Source: Streptomyces aureus
Lineage (GTDB): Bacteria; Actinomycetota; Actinomycetes; Streptomycetales; Streptomycetaceae
DNA length: 64,000 bases
Direction of reading: 5' to 3'
Assembly: GCF_000725495.1 (NCBI RefSeq)
Contig: NZ_JNZD01000019.1
Coordinates: 105,680-169,679 of the forward strand
The notes below the pieces were generated by a model. It did no database searches. It was not told the origin of the DNA and saw only the letters and a program-made list of their open reading frames with translations. Positions 31,573 to 40,599 of the stretch are shown piece after piece. Every line of letters begins with the position of its first letter. Position 1 is the first letter of the stretch. Made by a program: the position numbers and the translations under genes.

Positions 31573-32175
31573 ATGGGACACCGTGAGGATCTGCTCGAAG
31601 GCGCCAAGCGCTGCCTGCTGGAGAAGGGCTTCGCGCGCACGACGGCGCGCGACATCGTCAAGGAGTCGGGGACGAACCTGGCGTCCATCGGCTACCACTA
31701 CGGCTCGAAGGACGCGCTGCTCGCGCAGGCCTACGTGGAGCTGATCTCCGACATCGGTGACACGTTCGGCGCGTTCGCGACCACCGACAGCGCGAGCGCT
31801 CCCGGCTCCCTGGAGCGCTTCCAGGAGGCGTGGGAGAACATCACCCGCTCCTTCGTCGAGGACCGGGCCATCTGGATGCTCACCTTCGAGGTGATCACCA
31901 ACACGGACCGGCTGCCCACGGTCCGCGACCATCTGGCGAAGGCCTCGGACGAGGGCCGGCGCGGGCTCGTTCCCATGCTGGCCGGGGGATCGGAGGCCGA
32001 CGTGGACGACGCCACGATGCGCTCGCTCGGCGGCTTCTACCAGGTGCTGCTCAACGGCCTCAGCGTGCAGTGGCTCTTCGACCCGGACTCGGCGACCGAC
32101 GCCGCCGAACTGACCGAGGGACTGCGCCGGGTCATCTCCGGAGCCACGACGTCGCAGAGCAGCCAAGGCGAGTAG
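31573..32175 (+). CDS. TetR-family repressor, likely controlling the DHA2 exporter
   Basis: 200 residues. The N-terminal helix-turn-helix is typical (TTARDIVKESGTNLASIGYHYGSKDALL, residues about 23-50), and the C-terminal two thirds form a helical ligand domain. Divergence from the exporter with a shared control region suggests it represses both genes until a drug ligand binds. GTG 31564 is an alternative start. The control region holds direct 13-bp repeats rather than the single palindrome expected for TetR proteins. Confidence 0.92.
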   Translation: MGHREDLLEGAKRCLLEKGFARTTARDIVKESGTNLASIGYHYGSKDALLAQAYVELISDIGDTFGAFATTDSASAPGSLERFQEAWENITRSFVEDRAIWMLTFEVITNTDRLPTVRDHLAKASDEGRRGLVPMLAGGSEADVDDATMRSLGGFYQVLLNGLSVQWLFDPDSATDAAELTEGLRRVISGATTSQSSQGE

Positions 32176-32197
32176 AGCCGCCGGGGCAGCTGGGGCG

Positions 32198-33430
32198 TCA
32201 GTCCGCCGTCGGCGCCGGCCGCTTCGCCGGGCGTCCGGCCGGGGCCGGGGGAGCGGCCGGCGCCGCGCGGTCCCGCAGGGCCGGGGCCAGCGCCGCCAGC
32301 ATCAGGACGCCCGTGAGGGCGAAGGCCGGCGCGGCGCCCGCCGGCGCCGCGAGGAGGCCGAAGCCGAGAGCGCCGACGCCCATGCCGCCGTCGTAGGCGA
32401 GGTTCCACAGCGCGCTCACCGTGCCGTAGCCGGCGGCGGGGACCCGCGCGTACATCAGGCTCAGCGTGGCGTTCTGGGCGATGCCGAAGCCCGTTCCGAG
32501 GACGGCCGCTCCGGCCACCACGGCCACGGCGCTCCCCGTGAACGCGGTGACCAGCATGCCGGCGGACGCGAGCAGCAGCCCCGGCAGTACGAGCCCCGCG
32601 GGTCCGCGCCGGTCCCCGTACCGCCCCGCCGCCCACCGGGCCGCGGTCGACGTGGCGGGCTGGACGAAGAGCGCCACCGCGACGACCCCCGACGAGCCGG
32701 CCGGGACCGCCAGGGGCAGGAACGTGACGACGACGCCGGTCGCCAGCGCCGTGGTCGCGAAGACGGCGGCGGGCCTGACCAGGGCGCCGCTGCGGAGCGC
32801 GGCCACCATCCCGACGGGTTCCCCCGGCGTCCGCTCCCGGCCCGGCAGGCCCACCACCGACGCCACGGCGGCGAGCGCGGCCACGCCCGCGGCGATCGCG
32901 ACCGGGGTGAAGCCCGCGCGCCCCGCCAGCCACACGCCCAGCGGCAGTGCGATCAGCGACGGCACTCCGGAGACCACGCCCACCAGGGCCAGCCCCTCGC
33001 CCCTGCGCTCGGCCGGGATCAGCGAGGCGGTCAGCGCGCCGCCGGCCACCAGCGTGAGCGCGAAACCGAGACCGCGGACCAGGCAGACCAGCACGATCCA
33101 GGCCAGGGAGTGCGACAGGGTCAGGACGAGCGCGGGTGCGCCGAGCAGCACGAGACCGGCGGTCAGCGCGGCCCGGTGGCCGTAGCGTCCGACCAGACGG
33201 GGACCGGCCAGTTCACCGAGAACGGTGGCCAGCATCAGGGCGCCCGTGGCGAAGCCCGCTCCCGACACCGTCGCGTACGCGGGGACGACCGACAGCAGCA
33301 GGAAGAAGCTCACCGAGGCTCCGATCATGCTGACGAAGCGGAGCATCAGGGGCCGGGTGATCAGCGGAGGCCGGCCGGCGGACGGCTCTGCGGACGTCCG
33401 CGGGGTCCCTGGCGTGGAGGAAGGTGTCAT
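32198..33430 (-). CDS. MFS transporter, 12-helix
   Basis: 410 residues with about 12 hydrophobic helices. Motif A appears as RLVGRYGHRAAL and the helix 5 region as LVCLVRGLGFALTLVAGG. A Pro/Ala-rich hydrophilic tail ends the protein. ATG 33430 is chosen because a -10 element (TAGCGT) ends 7 nt upstream; the frame is open further upstream into the divergent gene, which is not credible. It is divergent from a MocR-type regulator that probably controls it. Substrate unknown. Confidence 0.9.
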   Translation of the reverse strand: MTPSSTPGTPRTSAEPSAGRPPLITRPLMLRFVSMIGASVSFFLLLSVVPAYATVSGAGFATGALMLATVLGELAGPRLVGRYGHRAALTAGLVLLGAPALVLTLSHSLAWIVLVCLVRGLGFALTLVAGGALTASLIPAERRGEGLALVGVVSGVPSLIALPLGVWLAGRAGFTPVAIAAGVAALAAVASVVGLPGRERTPGEPVGMVAALRSGALVRPAAVFATTALATGVVVTFLPLAVPAGSSGVVAVALFVQPATSTAARWAAGRYGDRRGPAGLVLPGLLLASAGMLVTAFTGSAVAVVAGAAVLGTGFGIAQNATLSLMYARVPAAGYGTVSALWNLAYDGGMGVGALGFGLLAAPAGAAPAFALTGVLMLAALAPALRDRAAPAAPPAPAGRPAKRPAPTAD

Positions 33431-33437
33431 GGGAACG

Positions 33438-33469
33438 ACGCTAGGTTCCCGCCGGACCCCCGGTAAGCT
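33438..33469. promoter_or_regulatory. Back-to-back leaderless promoters, MFS and MocR genes
   Basis: On the minus strand TAGCGT (33443-33438) ends 7 nt before the MFS ATG. On the plus strand TAAGCT (33464-33469) ends 8 nt before the MocR ATG. The two -10 elements are only 20 bp apart, so polymerases would compete, and a single regulator site could control both. Confidence 0.4.
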
Positions 33470-33477
33470 CCAATTCC

Positions 33478-34905
33478 ATGCCTCCAGAGTGGGCCGGTCT
33501 GTCGCCCGAGCTGCTCCTGTCCGTCGACCGTGACAGCGGTGAGCAGCTGCGCGCCCAGCTGGAACGGCAGCTGCGCGAGGCGATCCGCACGGGCCGGCTC
33601 GGCGCCGGGGAGCGCCTGCCCTCCTCCCGCGGACTCGCCCGCGAGCTCGGTCTCTCCCGCGGTCTCGTCCAGGACTGCTACGCCCAACTCCAGGCGGAGG
33701 GCTATCTGGTGACCCGGACCGGCTCCGCCACCCGGGTCGCCCAGGGAGCGCACGTGCCGCCCGCGGCCGCGTCCCGCGAGCGGGCCGCCCCGCGCCTGAT
33801 CGCCGACTTCCGGCACGGCGTACCGGACTTGGGGAGCTTCCCGCTGGCCGACTGGCTCCGGGCGACCCGCGAGGCGGCCCGGGCGATGCCGACGGCGGAC
33901 CTCGACTACGGGGATCCACGCGGGAGTTCGGTGCTGCGCGAGGTGCTGGCCGGCTATCTGCGCCGGGTGCGTGCGGCCGCCGCCGACCCGGAGCGGATCG
34001 TCGTCTGCTCCGGCTACGCCCAAGGGCTCGGCCTCGCGCTGCGCGCGCTGGGGCTCGCGGGTGTCCGCGAGGTGGCGTACGAGGATCCGGGCGCGCCCGC
34101 CACCGTGTCGGCAGCCGCCGGGGCCGCGGGCCTGCGGGCCGTGCCCGTACCGGTCGACGAGGGCGGTATCGACGTACGGGCGCTCGACGCCACCGGCGCC
34201 CGCGCGGTCGTCGTCACCCCGGCCCACCAGTGGCCCACCGGTGTCGTGCTCGCCCCCGAACGCCGGATCGCCCTGATCCGGTGGGCCAGACGGCGGGACG
34301 CGTACGTCATCGAGGACGACTACGACGCCGAGTTCCGCTACGACCGGGAGCCGGTGGGCGCCCTCCAGGGGCCGGCCGCCGACCGGGTCGTCTCGATCGG
34401 TACCGTCAGCAAGTCGCTCGCCCCGGCCCTGCGCATCGGCTGGATCCTGTGCCCGCCCGCCCTCGCCGCCCCGCTGACGGAGGCCAAGCGCCTCGCCGAC
34501 CGCGGCTCCCCGACCCTCGACCAGCTCGCCCTCGCCCGGCTGATCGAGTCCGGGCGCCACGACCGCCATCTGCGCCGGATGCGCACGGTCTACGCGGCCC
34601 GGCGCACCGCCCTGGTCGCCGCGCTGGCTACGCACGCCCCCGGGATCCGGCTCACCGGGCTGGCCGCGGGGTTCCACGCGGTCCTGCATCTGGACCCCGC
34701 CGCCGACGAACGGTCGGTGATCGCCGCGGCCCGCGAGCGGTCCGTCGGCCTGTACGGCATGAGCGCGTGCCGCTCCGACGGAGGGACGACGCCGCCCCGG
34801 CTGGTGCTCGGCTTCGGCGCGGTGGGGGAGCGGGCGATCACCGAGGGAGTCGCCACGATCGCCGACCTCCTGACCGGGACACCGGGCCCGCCCGGACACA
34901 GCTGA
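33478..34905 (+). CDS. MocR-type regulator (GntR helix-turn-helix fused to PLP aminotransferase domain)
   Basis: 475 residues. An N-terminal GntR winged helix (residues about 18-85, with GERLPSSRGLARELGLSRG) is joined to a fold-type I aminotransferase-like domain. The PLP Schiff-base Lys is Lys312 in GTVSKSLAPALR. The sensing domain usually binds PLP or an amino compound and rarely catalyses. Divergent orientation suggests it regulates the MFS transporter at 32198-33430. It could instead be a PdxR-type regulator of vitamin B6 synthesis, but no pdx genes are nearby. Confidence 0.92.
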   Translation: MPPEWAGLSPELLLSVDRDSGEQLRAQLERQLREAIRTGRLGAGERLPSSRGLARELGLSRGLVQDCYAQLQAEGYLVTRTGSATRVAQGAHVPPAAASRERAAPRLIADFRHGVPDLGSFPLADWLRATREAARAMPTADLDYGDPRGSSVLREVLAGYLRRVRAAAADPERIVVCSGYAQGLGLALRALGLAGVREVAYEDPGAPATVSAAAGAAGLRAVPVPVDEGGIDVRALDATGARAVVVTPAHQWPTGVVLAPERRIALIRWARRRDAYVIEDDYDAEFRYDREPVGALQGPAADRVVSIGTVSKSLAPALRIGWILCPPALAAPLTEAKRLADRGSPTLDQLALARLIESGRHDRHLRRMRTVYAARRTALVAALATHAPGIRLTGLAAGFHAVLHLDPAADERSVIAAARERSVGLYGMSACRSDGGTTPPRLVLGFGAVGERAITEGVATIADLLTGTPGPPGHS

Positions 34906-34924
34906 GCCGCACTGTCCTCCGGGG

Positions 34925-36190
34925 TCAGAGGCGTGCCCCCTTCAACGCCATGTGCAGCAGCAGCCGGTCCTCGCCGTCGTCGAGGTCGAGGCCGGTGAGC
35001 TGCTCCACGCGGGACAGGCGGTAATAGAGCGTCTGGCGGTGGATGCCCAACTCGGCCGCCGTGCGCCCGGCCTGGCCCGCCCGGTCCAGGAACATCTCGG
35101 CCGTGCGCGCGAGTTCGCGGTGAGCGCTGCCCAACAGGGCGCTCACGGCGGGGTCGTGGGCCGCGTCCGGCGGCAGCGCGGTGAGGAGCCGGAACGGGCC
35201 GATCGCCCCCCACTCGGCCACGGGACCCAGCCGGGGCTCGGCCAGCACCGCCCGCGCGGCCGCGGCCGCCTCGCGCCACGCGGCCCCCAGCTCCCCGAGG
35301 CCCTCCCGGGCCCCGGCGACCCCGGCGGCCACCGCCCCGCCGGCCGGGGCCTCGGCCGTCCCGCCGGACCTGGCTCCCGCGGGACTCGCGGACCGGGTTC
35401 CCTCCGTCCCGCCGACGCCCTTGGCGCGGACGCCGGAGGCCTCCCGGACGAAGCGGCCGGCCGCCGTCAGCGCCGGGGTCAGTACGTCCGGCGAGCGCAG
35501 CCGGACCAGCAGGGCCAGGCTCTGCGAGGCCACGCCCCACGGGACGGTGCACAGCGCGGTCGCCCCCGGCACCGTACGGGCGGACGGCGCGTCGTCCGGG
35601 TCGGCCGAGGGCCAGGGCGCCACGCACACCACCGTGTGCAGCCCCTCGCCGCGCGGGCCGAGCGCCGTGCGCAGCTCGGCCACCGCCATGTCCAGCTGCC
35701 AGCCGCGCTCGGCGGTCAGGACGGCCCGCAGCTCGCGGGTGAGGTCCGCGCCCGCCTGGGCCTCGTCCGCGAGCAGCGCGCCGATGCGGGAGGCCACCTC
35801 CATCGCCCCGGCGAGCTGGGCGTCGGTGGGGCCCGGGTCGTCGTCGAGCAGCCAGACGTAGCCGAGGACGACACCCCGATGGCGTACCGGAAGGCAGATC
35901 CTCCCCCGGTAGACCCCGGCCTCGGGGGTCGGCGGGATACGGACGGGCCCGGTCGCGCGGGTGATGCCGAAGCCCTCGAACCAGGTACGGACCGCGGTGG
36001 TGGACCGCCTGGTGAGGATCGAGCGGGTGCGCACGGGGTCCAGGGCGGACGGATCGAGGTCGCCCTCGCTGTCGTACGCCCCGAAGGCGATCAGCTCGAA
36101 ATCGCGGTTCTCCAGCGTCGCCGGGACGCCGAGGAGCGCCGAGATCTCGTCGACCAGCTCCTGATAGTCGCCTCTGTGTTCACCGCTCAC
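34925..36190 (-). CDS. PucR-type regulator, probable activator of proline catabolism
   Basis: 421 residues from GTG 36190. The C-terminus is the PucR helix-turn-helix ([21 protein letters not shown]), preceded by a GGDEF-like/CdaR region, and the N-terminal half resembles a GAF-type sensor (residues about 55-150). The frame is open to 36277, but the codons before 36190 are AT-rich and GAGAAT lies 6 nt before the GTG, suiting a leaderless start. It is divergent from proline dehydrogenase, as are regulators of this type that activate proline utilisation genes in actinobacteria. Confidence 0.87.
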   Translation of the reverse strand: MSGEHRGDYQELVDEISALLGVPATLENRDFELIAFGAYDSEGDLDPSALDPVRTRSILTRRSTTAVRTWFEGFGITRATGPVRIPPTPEAGVYRGRICLPVRHRGVVLGYVWLLDDDPGPTDAQLAGAMEVASRIGALLADEAQAGADLTRELRAVLTAERGWQLDMAVAELRTALGPRGEGLHTVVCVAPWPSADPDDAPSARTVPGATALCTVPWGVASQSLALLVRLRSPDVLTPALTAAGRFVREASGVRAKGVGGTEGTRSASPAGARSGGTAEAPAGGAVAAGVAGAREGLGELGAAWREAAAAARAVLAEPRLGPVAEWGAIGPFRLLTALPPDAAHDPAVSALLGSAHRELARTAEMFLDRAGQAGRTAAELGIHRQTLYYRLSRVEQLTGLDLDDGEDRLLLHMALKGARL

Positions 36191-36372
36191 GCCCGTATTC
36201 TCGCGCACTTCCGGCAGGCCTTCATACATATGTCTGAGATCCGGGGCAGGGATGCGTGACAGCTGTCGATGGCCCACGATCGGAGATATCCCTAGGTTTC
36301 ACGGTGGTTCTCCGTGCCGTACCCGAAACGTCGGGATTCGGCCTCCTGCTGATCTCGTTGTGGAGGTGCCCC

Positions 36373-37299
36373 GTGCTGGGTCCCGTGATTCTCGCCGCCT
36401 CGCGCAGCGACAAGATGCGCCGTCTGATCTCGGCCGCCCCGGTGACCAAGCCGGTCGTCGACCGCTTCATCCCCGGCGAGACCGTCGACCAGGTCGTCCC
36501 GATCATCAAGGACCTCACGGGCAAGGGCCTGGAGGTCACGATGGACGTCGTCGGCGAGGACATCACGACCCCCGAGCAGTCGTACGCCGCCCGTGACGCC
36601 TACCTGGAGCTGATCGGCCGCCTCAAGGAGCTCGGCCTCGGCACGAAGGCCGAGATGTCGGTCAAGCTGTCGATGTTCGGACAGGCCCTGGAGGGCGGCC
36701 ACGAGCTGGCCCTGGCCAACGTCCGTCCGGTCGTCGAGGCCGCCGCCGCCATCGGCACCACCGTCACGCTGGACGCCGAGGACCACACCACCCTCGACTC
36801 GATGTTCGCGATCCACGAGGAACTGCGGAAGGACTTCCCTCAGACCGGCTGTGTGATCCAGGCCTATCTGTTCCGCACGGAGGCCGACGCCCGCCGCCTC
36901 GCCGAGAGCGGCAGCCGCGTCCGTCTGGTGAAGGGCGCCTACAAGGAGCCCGCCGAGGTCGCGTACCAGCAGAAGGCCGAGACCGACAAGGCGTACGTCC
37001 GCATCCTGAAGATCCTGATGGAGGGCGAGGGCTATCCGATGATCGGGTCCCACGACCCGCGCCTCATCTCCATTGCGCAGGAGCTCGCGCGGACCGCCGG
37101 GCGCAAGCTGGACGAGTACGAGTTCCAGATGCTGTACGGCATCCGCAGCGACGAGCACGTGCGACTCGCCGCCGAGGGCCACCGCATGCGCGTCTACACC
37201 GCGTACGGCACCGACTGGTACGGCTACTTCATGCGCCGCCTCGCGGAGAAGCCGGCCAACCTCGTGTTCTTCCTGCGAAGCATGATCACACGTGGCTGA
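36373..37299 (+). CDS. Proline dehydrogenase
   Basis: 308 residues, the monofunctional actinobacterial form. It is an FAD enzyme that oxidises proline to pyrroline-5-carboxylate at the membrane. The barrel motifs are clear: LDAEDHTTLDS, IQAYLFRTEADA, VRLVKGAYKEP and the C-terminal YGTDWYGYFMRRLAE substrate-binding helix. The GTG start has GGAGG 6 nt upstream. The P5C dehydrogenase gene follows after 130 bp with a stem-loop between them. Confidence 0.95.
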   Translation: MLGPVILAASRSDKMRRLISAAPVTKPVVDRFIPGETVDQVVPIIKDLTGKGLEVTMDVVGEDITTPEQSYAARDAYLELIGRLKELGLGTKAEMSVKLSMFGQALEGGHELALANVRPVVEAAAAIGTTVTLDAEDHTTLDSMFAIHEELRKDFPQTGCVIQAYLFRTEADARRLAESGSRVRLVKGAYKEPAEVAYQQKAETDKAYVRILKILMEGEGYPMIGSHDPRLISIAQELARTAGRKLDEYEFQMLYGIRSDEHVRLAAEGHRMRVYTAYGTDWYGYFMRRLAEKPANLVFFLRSMITRG

Positions 37300-37308
37300 C
37301 CCCACTTG

Positions 37309-37363
37309 GCTGTGCCTCGGCTTCGGCCGGGGGTCCGGGGGTTGTCCCCCGGGCAGGCACAGC
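37309..37363. promoter_or_regulatory. Branched stem-loop between proline dehydrogenase and P5C dehydrogenase
   Basis: GCTGTGCCT (37309-37317) pairs with AGGCACAGC (37355-37363) and encloses a hairpin CCGGGGG-TTGT-CCCCCGG (37335-37352). There is no T-tract. It could be a partial terminator or an RNA-processing or stability element setting the ratio of the two enzymes. Confidence 0.5.
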
Positions 37364-37429
37364 GCTCGCTCGATCCTCACCAAGGGCTGAGACCGAACCA
37401 CCCGCTCGACTCAAGGAGTTACGGAACCC

Positions 37430-39061
37430 ATGGACGCTGTGACCCAGGTCCCCACCCCCGTCAACGAGCCGGTGCACGGCTACGCGCCCGGTTCGCCCGA
37501 GCGTGCCCGCCTGGAGGCGAAGCTCAAGGAGCTGGCCGAGAACCCGATCGACCTGCCGATGACCATCGGCGGCGCGAAGCGCATGGGCGGCGGCGAGCGT
37601 TTCGACGTCGTGCAGCCGCACAACCACAAGGCGCGCATCGGCACCTACGCCAACGCCACGCAGCAGGACGCCCAGGACGCCGTCGACGCGGCCCTCGCCG
37701 CCGCCCCGGCGTGGCGCGCGATGTCCTTCGACGACCGCGCGGCGATCATCCTGCGCGCCGCCGAGCTGCTGGCCGGCCCCTGGCGCGAGACGCTGGCCGC
37801 CTCCACCATGCTCGGCCAGTCGAAGACCGCCCAACAGGCCGAGATCGACACCCCGTGCGAGCTCGTCGACTTCTGGCGCTTCAACGTCCACTACGCCCGC
37901 CAGATCCTCGCCGAGCAGCCGCCGGCGAACTCCCCGGGCGTGTGGAACCGCATGGACCACCGCCCGCTGGAGGGCTTCGTCTACGCGATCACGCCCTTCA
38001 ACTTCACGGCGATCGCGGGCAACCTGCCCACCGCCCCGGCGCTCATGGGCAACGTCGTCGTGTGGAAGCCGTCCCCGACGCAGACCCACGCCGCCGTGCT
38101 GCTGATGCAGCTCCTGGAGGAGGCGGGCCTGCCCAAGGGCGTCATCAACCTCGTCACCGGTGACGGCATCGAGGTCTCCAAGGTCGCCCTCGAGCACCGC
38201 GACCTGGCCGGCATCCACTTCACCGGCTCGACCAAGACCTTCCAGTACCTGTGGAAGACGGTCGGCAACAACATCGAGAAGTACCGCTCCTACCCGCGTC
38301 TGGTCGGCGAGACCGGCGGCAAGGACTTCGTCGTCGCCCACCCGTCGGCGGACCGCGCGGTCCTCAAGACCGCCCTGACCCGCGGTTCCTTCGAGTACCA
38401 GGGTCAGAAGTGCTCGGCGAGCTCCCGCGCCTACATCCCGGCCTCCATCTGGAACTCCGGTTTCAAGGAGGAGTTCGCGGCCGAGGTCGACTACCTGACC
38501 ATGGGTGACGTCACCGACCTGTCGAACTTCATCGGCGCGGTCATCGACGAGCGGTCCTTCGCCAAGAACAAGGCGGCCATCGACCGCGCCAAGGCGGACC
38601 CGACCTGCACGATCGTCGCGGGCGGCACCTACGACGACTCGGTCGGCTACTTCGTGCGCCCGACCGTCGTCGAGTGCACGGACCCGGATAACGAGGTCTT
38701 CACGACCGAGTACTTCGGCCCCTTCCTCGCCGTGCACGTCTACGAGGACGACAAGTACGACGAGATGCTGACCCAGATGGAGTCGGCGTCCGACTACGCC
38801 CTCACCGGCGCGGTCATCTCCGGCGACCGCGCGGCGGCCGCGTACACGATGGACAAGCTCCGCTACGCGGCGGGCAACTTCTACATCAACGACAAGTCGA
38901 CCGGCGCCGTCGTCGGCCAGCAGCCCTTCGGCGGCGGCCGTGCCTCCGGCACCAACGACAAGGCCGGCGCCCCGCAGAACCTGATGCGCTGGACGCTGAC
39001 CCGCGCCATCAAGGAGACGCTGGTCCCGCCGACCGACTACGGCTACCCCCACATGGGCTGA
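37430..39061 (+). CDS. pruA: L-glutamate gamma-semialdehyde dehydrogenase
   Basis: 543 residues, standard for this family. It oxidises glutamate semialdehyde, formed from P5C, to glutamate with NAD. The catalytic Cys is Cys328 in YQGQKCSASSR, and the Glu region is LVGETGGKDFV. GSTKTFQYLW is the cofactor-binding turn. The ATG follows CAAGGAG. With the upstream proline dehydrogenase it converts proline to glutamate in two steps. Confidence 0.97.
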   Translation: MDAVTQVPTPVNEPVHGYAPGSPERARLEAKLKELAENPIDLPMTIGGAKRMGGGERFDVVQPHNHKARIGTYANATQQDAQDAVDAALAAAPAWRAMSFDDRAAIILRAAELLAGPWRETLAASTMLGQSKTAQQAEIDTPCELVDFWRFNVHYARQILAEQPPANSPGVWNRMDHRPLEGFVYAITPFNFTAIAGNLPTAPALMGNVVVWKPSPTQTHAAVLLMQLLEEAGLPKGVINLVTGDGIEVSKVALEHRDLAGIHFTGSTKTFQYLWKTVGNNIEKYRSYPRLVGETGGKDFVVAHPSADRAVLKTALTRGSFEYQGQKCSASSRAYIPASIWNSGFKEEFAAEVDYLTMGDVTDLSNFIGAVIDERSFAKNKAAIDRAKADPTCTIVAGGTYDDSVGYFVRPTVVECTDPDNEVFTTEYFGPFLAVHVYEDDKYDEMLTQMESASDYALTGAVISGDRAAAAYTMDKLRYAAGNFYINDKSTGAVVGQQPFGGGRASGTNDKAGAPQNLMRWTLTRAIKETLVPPTDYGYPHMG

Positions 39062-39070
39062 CAGCCCGAC

Positions 39071-39156
39071 GAGGCCGCCGGTCACCCGGCCGGCGGTCTC
39101 CCACTCGCTCCGCCCCCGCCCCACGGTCTCCCCCGTCCGTGGAGCGGGGGCGGTTT
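39071..39156. terminator. Double terminator between pruA and convergent genes
   Basis: A first stem pairs 39071-39081 with 39090-39100. A second, longer one pairs 39110-39126 with 39137-39153 (one mismatch in 17) and is followed by TTT. They separate pruA from the minus-strand small gene. Confidence 0.75.
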
Positions 39157-39205
39157 CCATGTCCGGCGGCGCCGGGCCCGTCCGGCGGTTCCCGTCCGCC
39201 CCGCC

Positions 39206-39412
39206 CTAGCCGGGCTGCTCGGTGCGCTCCCACCACTCGTACACGGGCAGCCTGCCCTCCGCCGAGTCCGCATGCCGCTCGGTCGCCCTGAAGTGCTCGT
39301 AGCCGCCGCGCAGCTCGATCTTCACGTCCGATCCGGGGTCCGGTGCGGGGACGATCCGTTCGGGCAGGTCGTCGGGGCCGCCTTCGAGCAGTGCTCTGGT
39401 CGTGTCGCTCAT
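39206..39412 (-). CDS. Small acidic protein, DUF5988-like
   Basis: 68 residues from ATG 39412. The segments LLEGGPDDLPERIV and IELRGGYEHFRATERH recall small Streptomyces proteins I associate with DUF5988; this link is from memory. They often sit in or beside specialised-metabolite and hydrolase operons. The gene lies 87 bp downstream of the alpha/beta hydrolase on the same strand and is probably co-transcribed with it. Function unknown. Confidence 0.7.
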   Translation of the reverse strand: MSDTTRALLEGGPDDLPERIVPAPDPGSDVKIELRGGYEHFRATERHADSAEGRLPVYEWWERTEQPG

Positions 39413-39499
39413 GACGTGACCGTTCCCTGCGGCGGAGCCCGATGTGGCACGCCGGGCGGAGAACCAGCCGTGCGGGTGACCCGCCACCGCGTCCGGCTC

Positions 39500-40366
39500 T
39501 CAGATCCGGCCGAGGAAGTCCCGGATCAGGGCCGCGATCTGGGGCGCGTGCGTCTCCAGGGCGAAGTGCCCGGTGGGGAGCAGATGGATCTCGGCGTCCG
39601 GGAGGTCGCGGCGGAAGGCGAGGGCGCCCGCGGGGACGAAGATCTCGTCGCCGCCGCCCCAGACCGCCAGCAGCGGGACCCCGCTCGTGCGGAAGTACTC
39701 CTGGAACGCCGGGTAGAGCGCGATGTTGGAGCCGTAGTCGGAGATCAGGTCGAGCTGGATCTCGCCCTGGCCGGGGCGGGCCATCAGGGCGGCGTCGTGC
39801 TCGTAGGCGTCGGGGCTGACCAGGGTCGGGTCCGTCACGCCGGTCAGGTACTGCCACCTGATGCCGTCCGGGCTGCTGATCGCCCGCACCGGCGCCTCCG
39901 TCTCGGGGGTGCGCTCCGCGATCAGCGCCAGCACCGGTGCCCAGGCGTCGGCGCCCAACCCCTCCTCGTACGCGTTGCCGTTCTGCGTGACGATCGCGGT
40001 CACCCGCTCGGGGTGCGCGAGCGCCAGGCGCAGGCCGATCGGGGCGCCGTAGTCCTGGATGTAGAGCGCGTACTCCTTGAGGCCGAGCTGCTCGGTGAAC
40101 TCCCCGGTGATCTCGGCCAGCCGGTCGAAGGTGTACGGGAAGTCCCCGGCGGCCGGGGCGTCCGAGCGGCCGAAGCCGAGGTGGTCGGGGGCGATCAGGT
40201 GGTAGCGGTCGGCGAGCAGCGGCAGCAGGTCCCGGAACATGTGCGAGCTGCTCGGGAAGCCGTGCAGCAGGAGCAGGACGGGCGCGTCCGCGGGGCCGGC
40301 CTCGCGGTAGGCGATCTCGTGGCCGGCGACGGTGGTGGTGCGGTGGTGGACCGGGTGGCTGCTCAT
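39500..40366 (-). CDS. Alpha/beta hydrolase with Asp nucleophile (epoxide hydrolase/haloalkane dehalogenase type)
   Basis: 288 residues from ATG 40366 with AGGGGAT upstream. The oxyanion HGFPSSSHMFRDL motif is followed by the nucleophile elbow IQDYGAPIG, where Asp rather than Ser sits at the nucleophile position, as in epoxide hydrolases and haloalkane dehalogenases. The acid lies around GGGDEIF and the catalytic His in PTGHFALE. Substrate unknown; detoxification is plausible. Two 30-bp operator-like palindromes lie directly upstream, suggesting inducible expression. Confidence 0.9.
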   Translation of the reverse strand: MSSHPVHHRTTTVAGHEIAYREAGPADAPVLLLLHGFPSSSHMFRDLLPLLADRYHLIAPDHLGFGRSDAPAAGDFPYTFDRLAEITGEFTEQLGLKEYALYIQDYGAPIGLRLALAHPERVTAIVTQNGNAYEEGLGADAWAPVLALIAERTPETEAPVRAISSPDGIRWQYLTGVTDPTLVSPDAYEHDAALMARPGQGEIQLDLISDYGSNIALYPAFQEYFRTSGVPLLAVWGGGDEIFVPAGALAFRRDLPDAEIHLLPTGHFALETHAPQIAALIRDFLGRI

Positions 40367-40377
40367 GATCGGATCCC

Positions 40378-40407
40378 CTAACCCCTGAAAGCATATTTGA
40401 TGGTTAG
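40378..40407. promoter_or_regulatory. Operator-like palindrome 1 (CTAACC-N18-GGTTAG)
   Basis: Perfect 6-bp arms 18 bp apart, starting 12 bp upstream of the hydrolase ATG. The arms extend partially as CTAACCnnnCAAA when either strand is read. Confidence 0.6.
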
Positions 40408-40428
40408 AACAGTTCAGCACGGCTGCAC

Positions 40429-40458
40429 CTAACCGGTCAAGGAGTTTTTGAAGGTTAG
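40429..40458. promoter_or_regulatory. Operator-like palindrome 2 (CTAACC-N18-GGTTAG)
   Basis: The same arms and identical spacing as the first palindrome, 51 bp further from the gene. The repeated layout argues for a real protein-binding site, probably for a TetR- or HxlR-type repressor encoded elsewhere. Confidence 0.6.
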
Positions 40459-40599
40459 ATTTGAGGCCGGGGGTGCACGAGGGTGCGTGAGGGTGCGCGG
40501 GGCCCGCGGATCGGCCGTACGGGTCAGGTGGCCCCGGGATTCGAGATGTGCCTCCGACGGAAACGCGCAGGTCGGGGCCGTGTGACGTAATCCGCCGTC

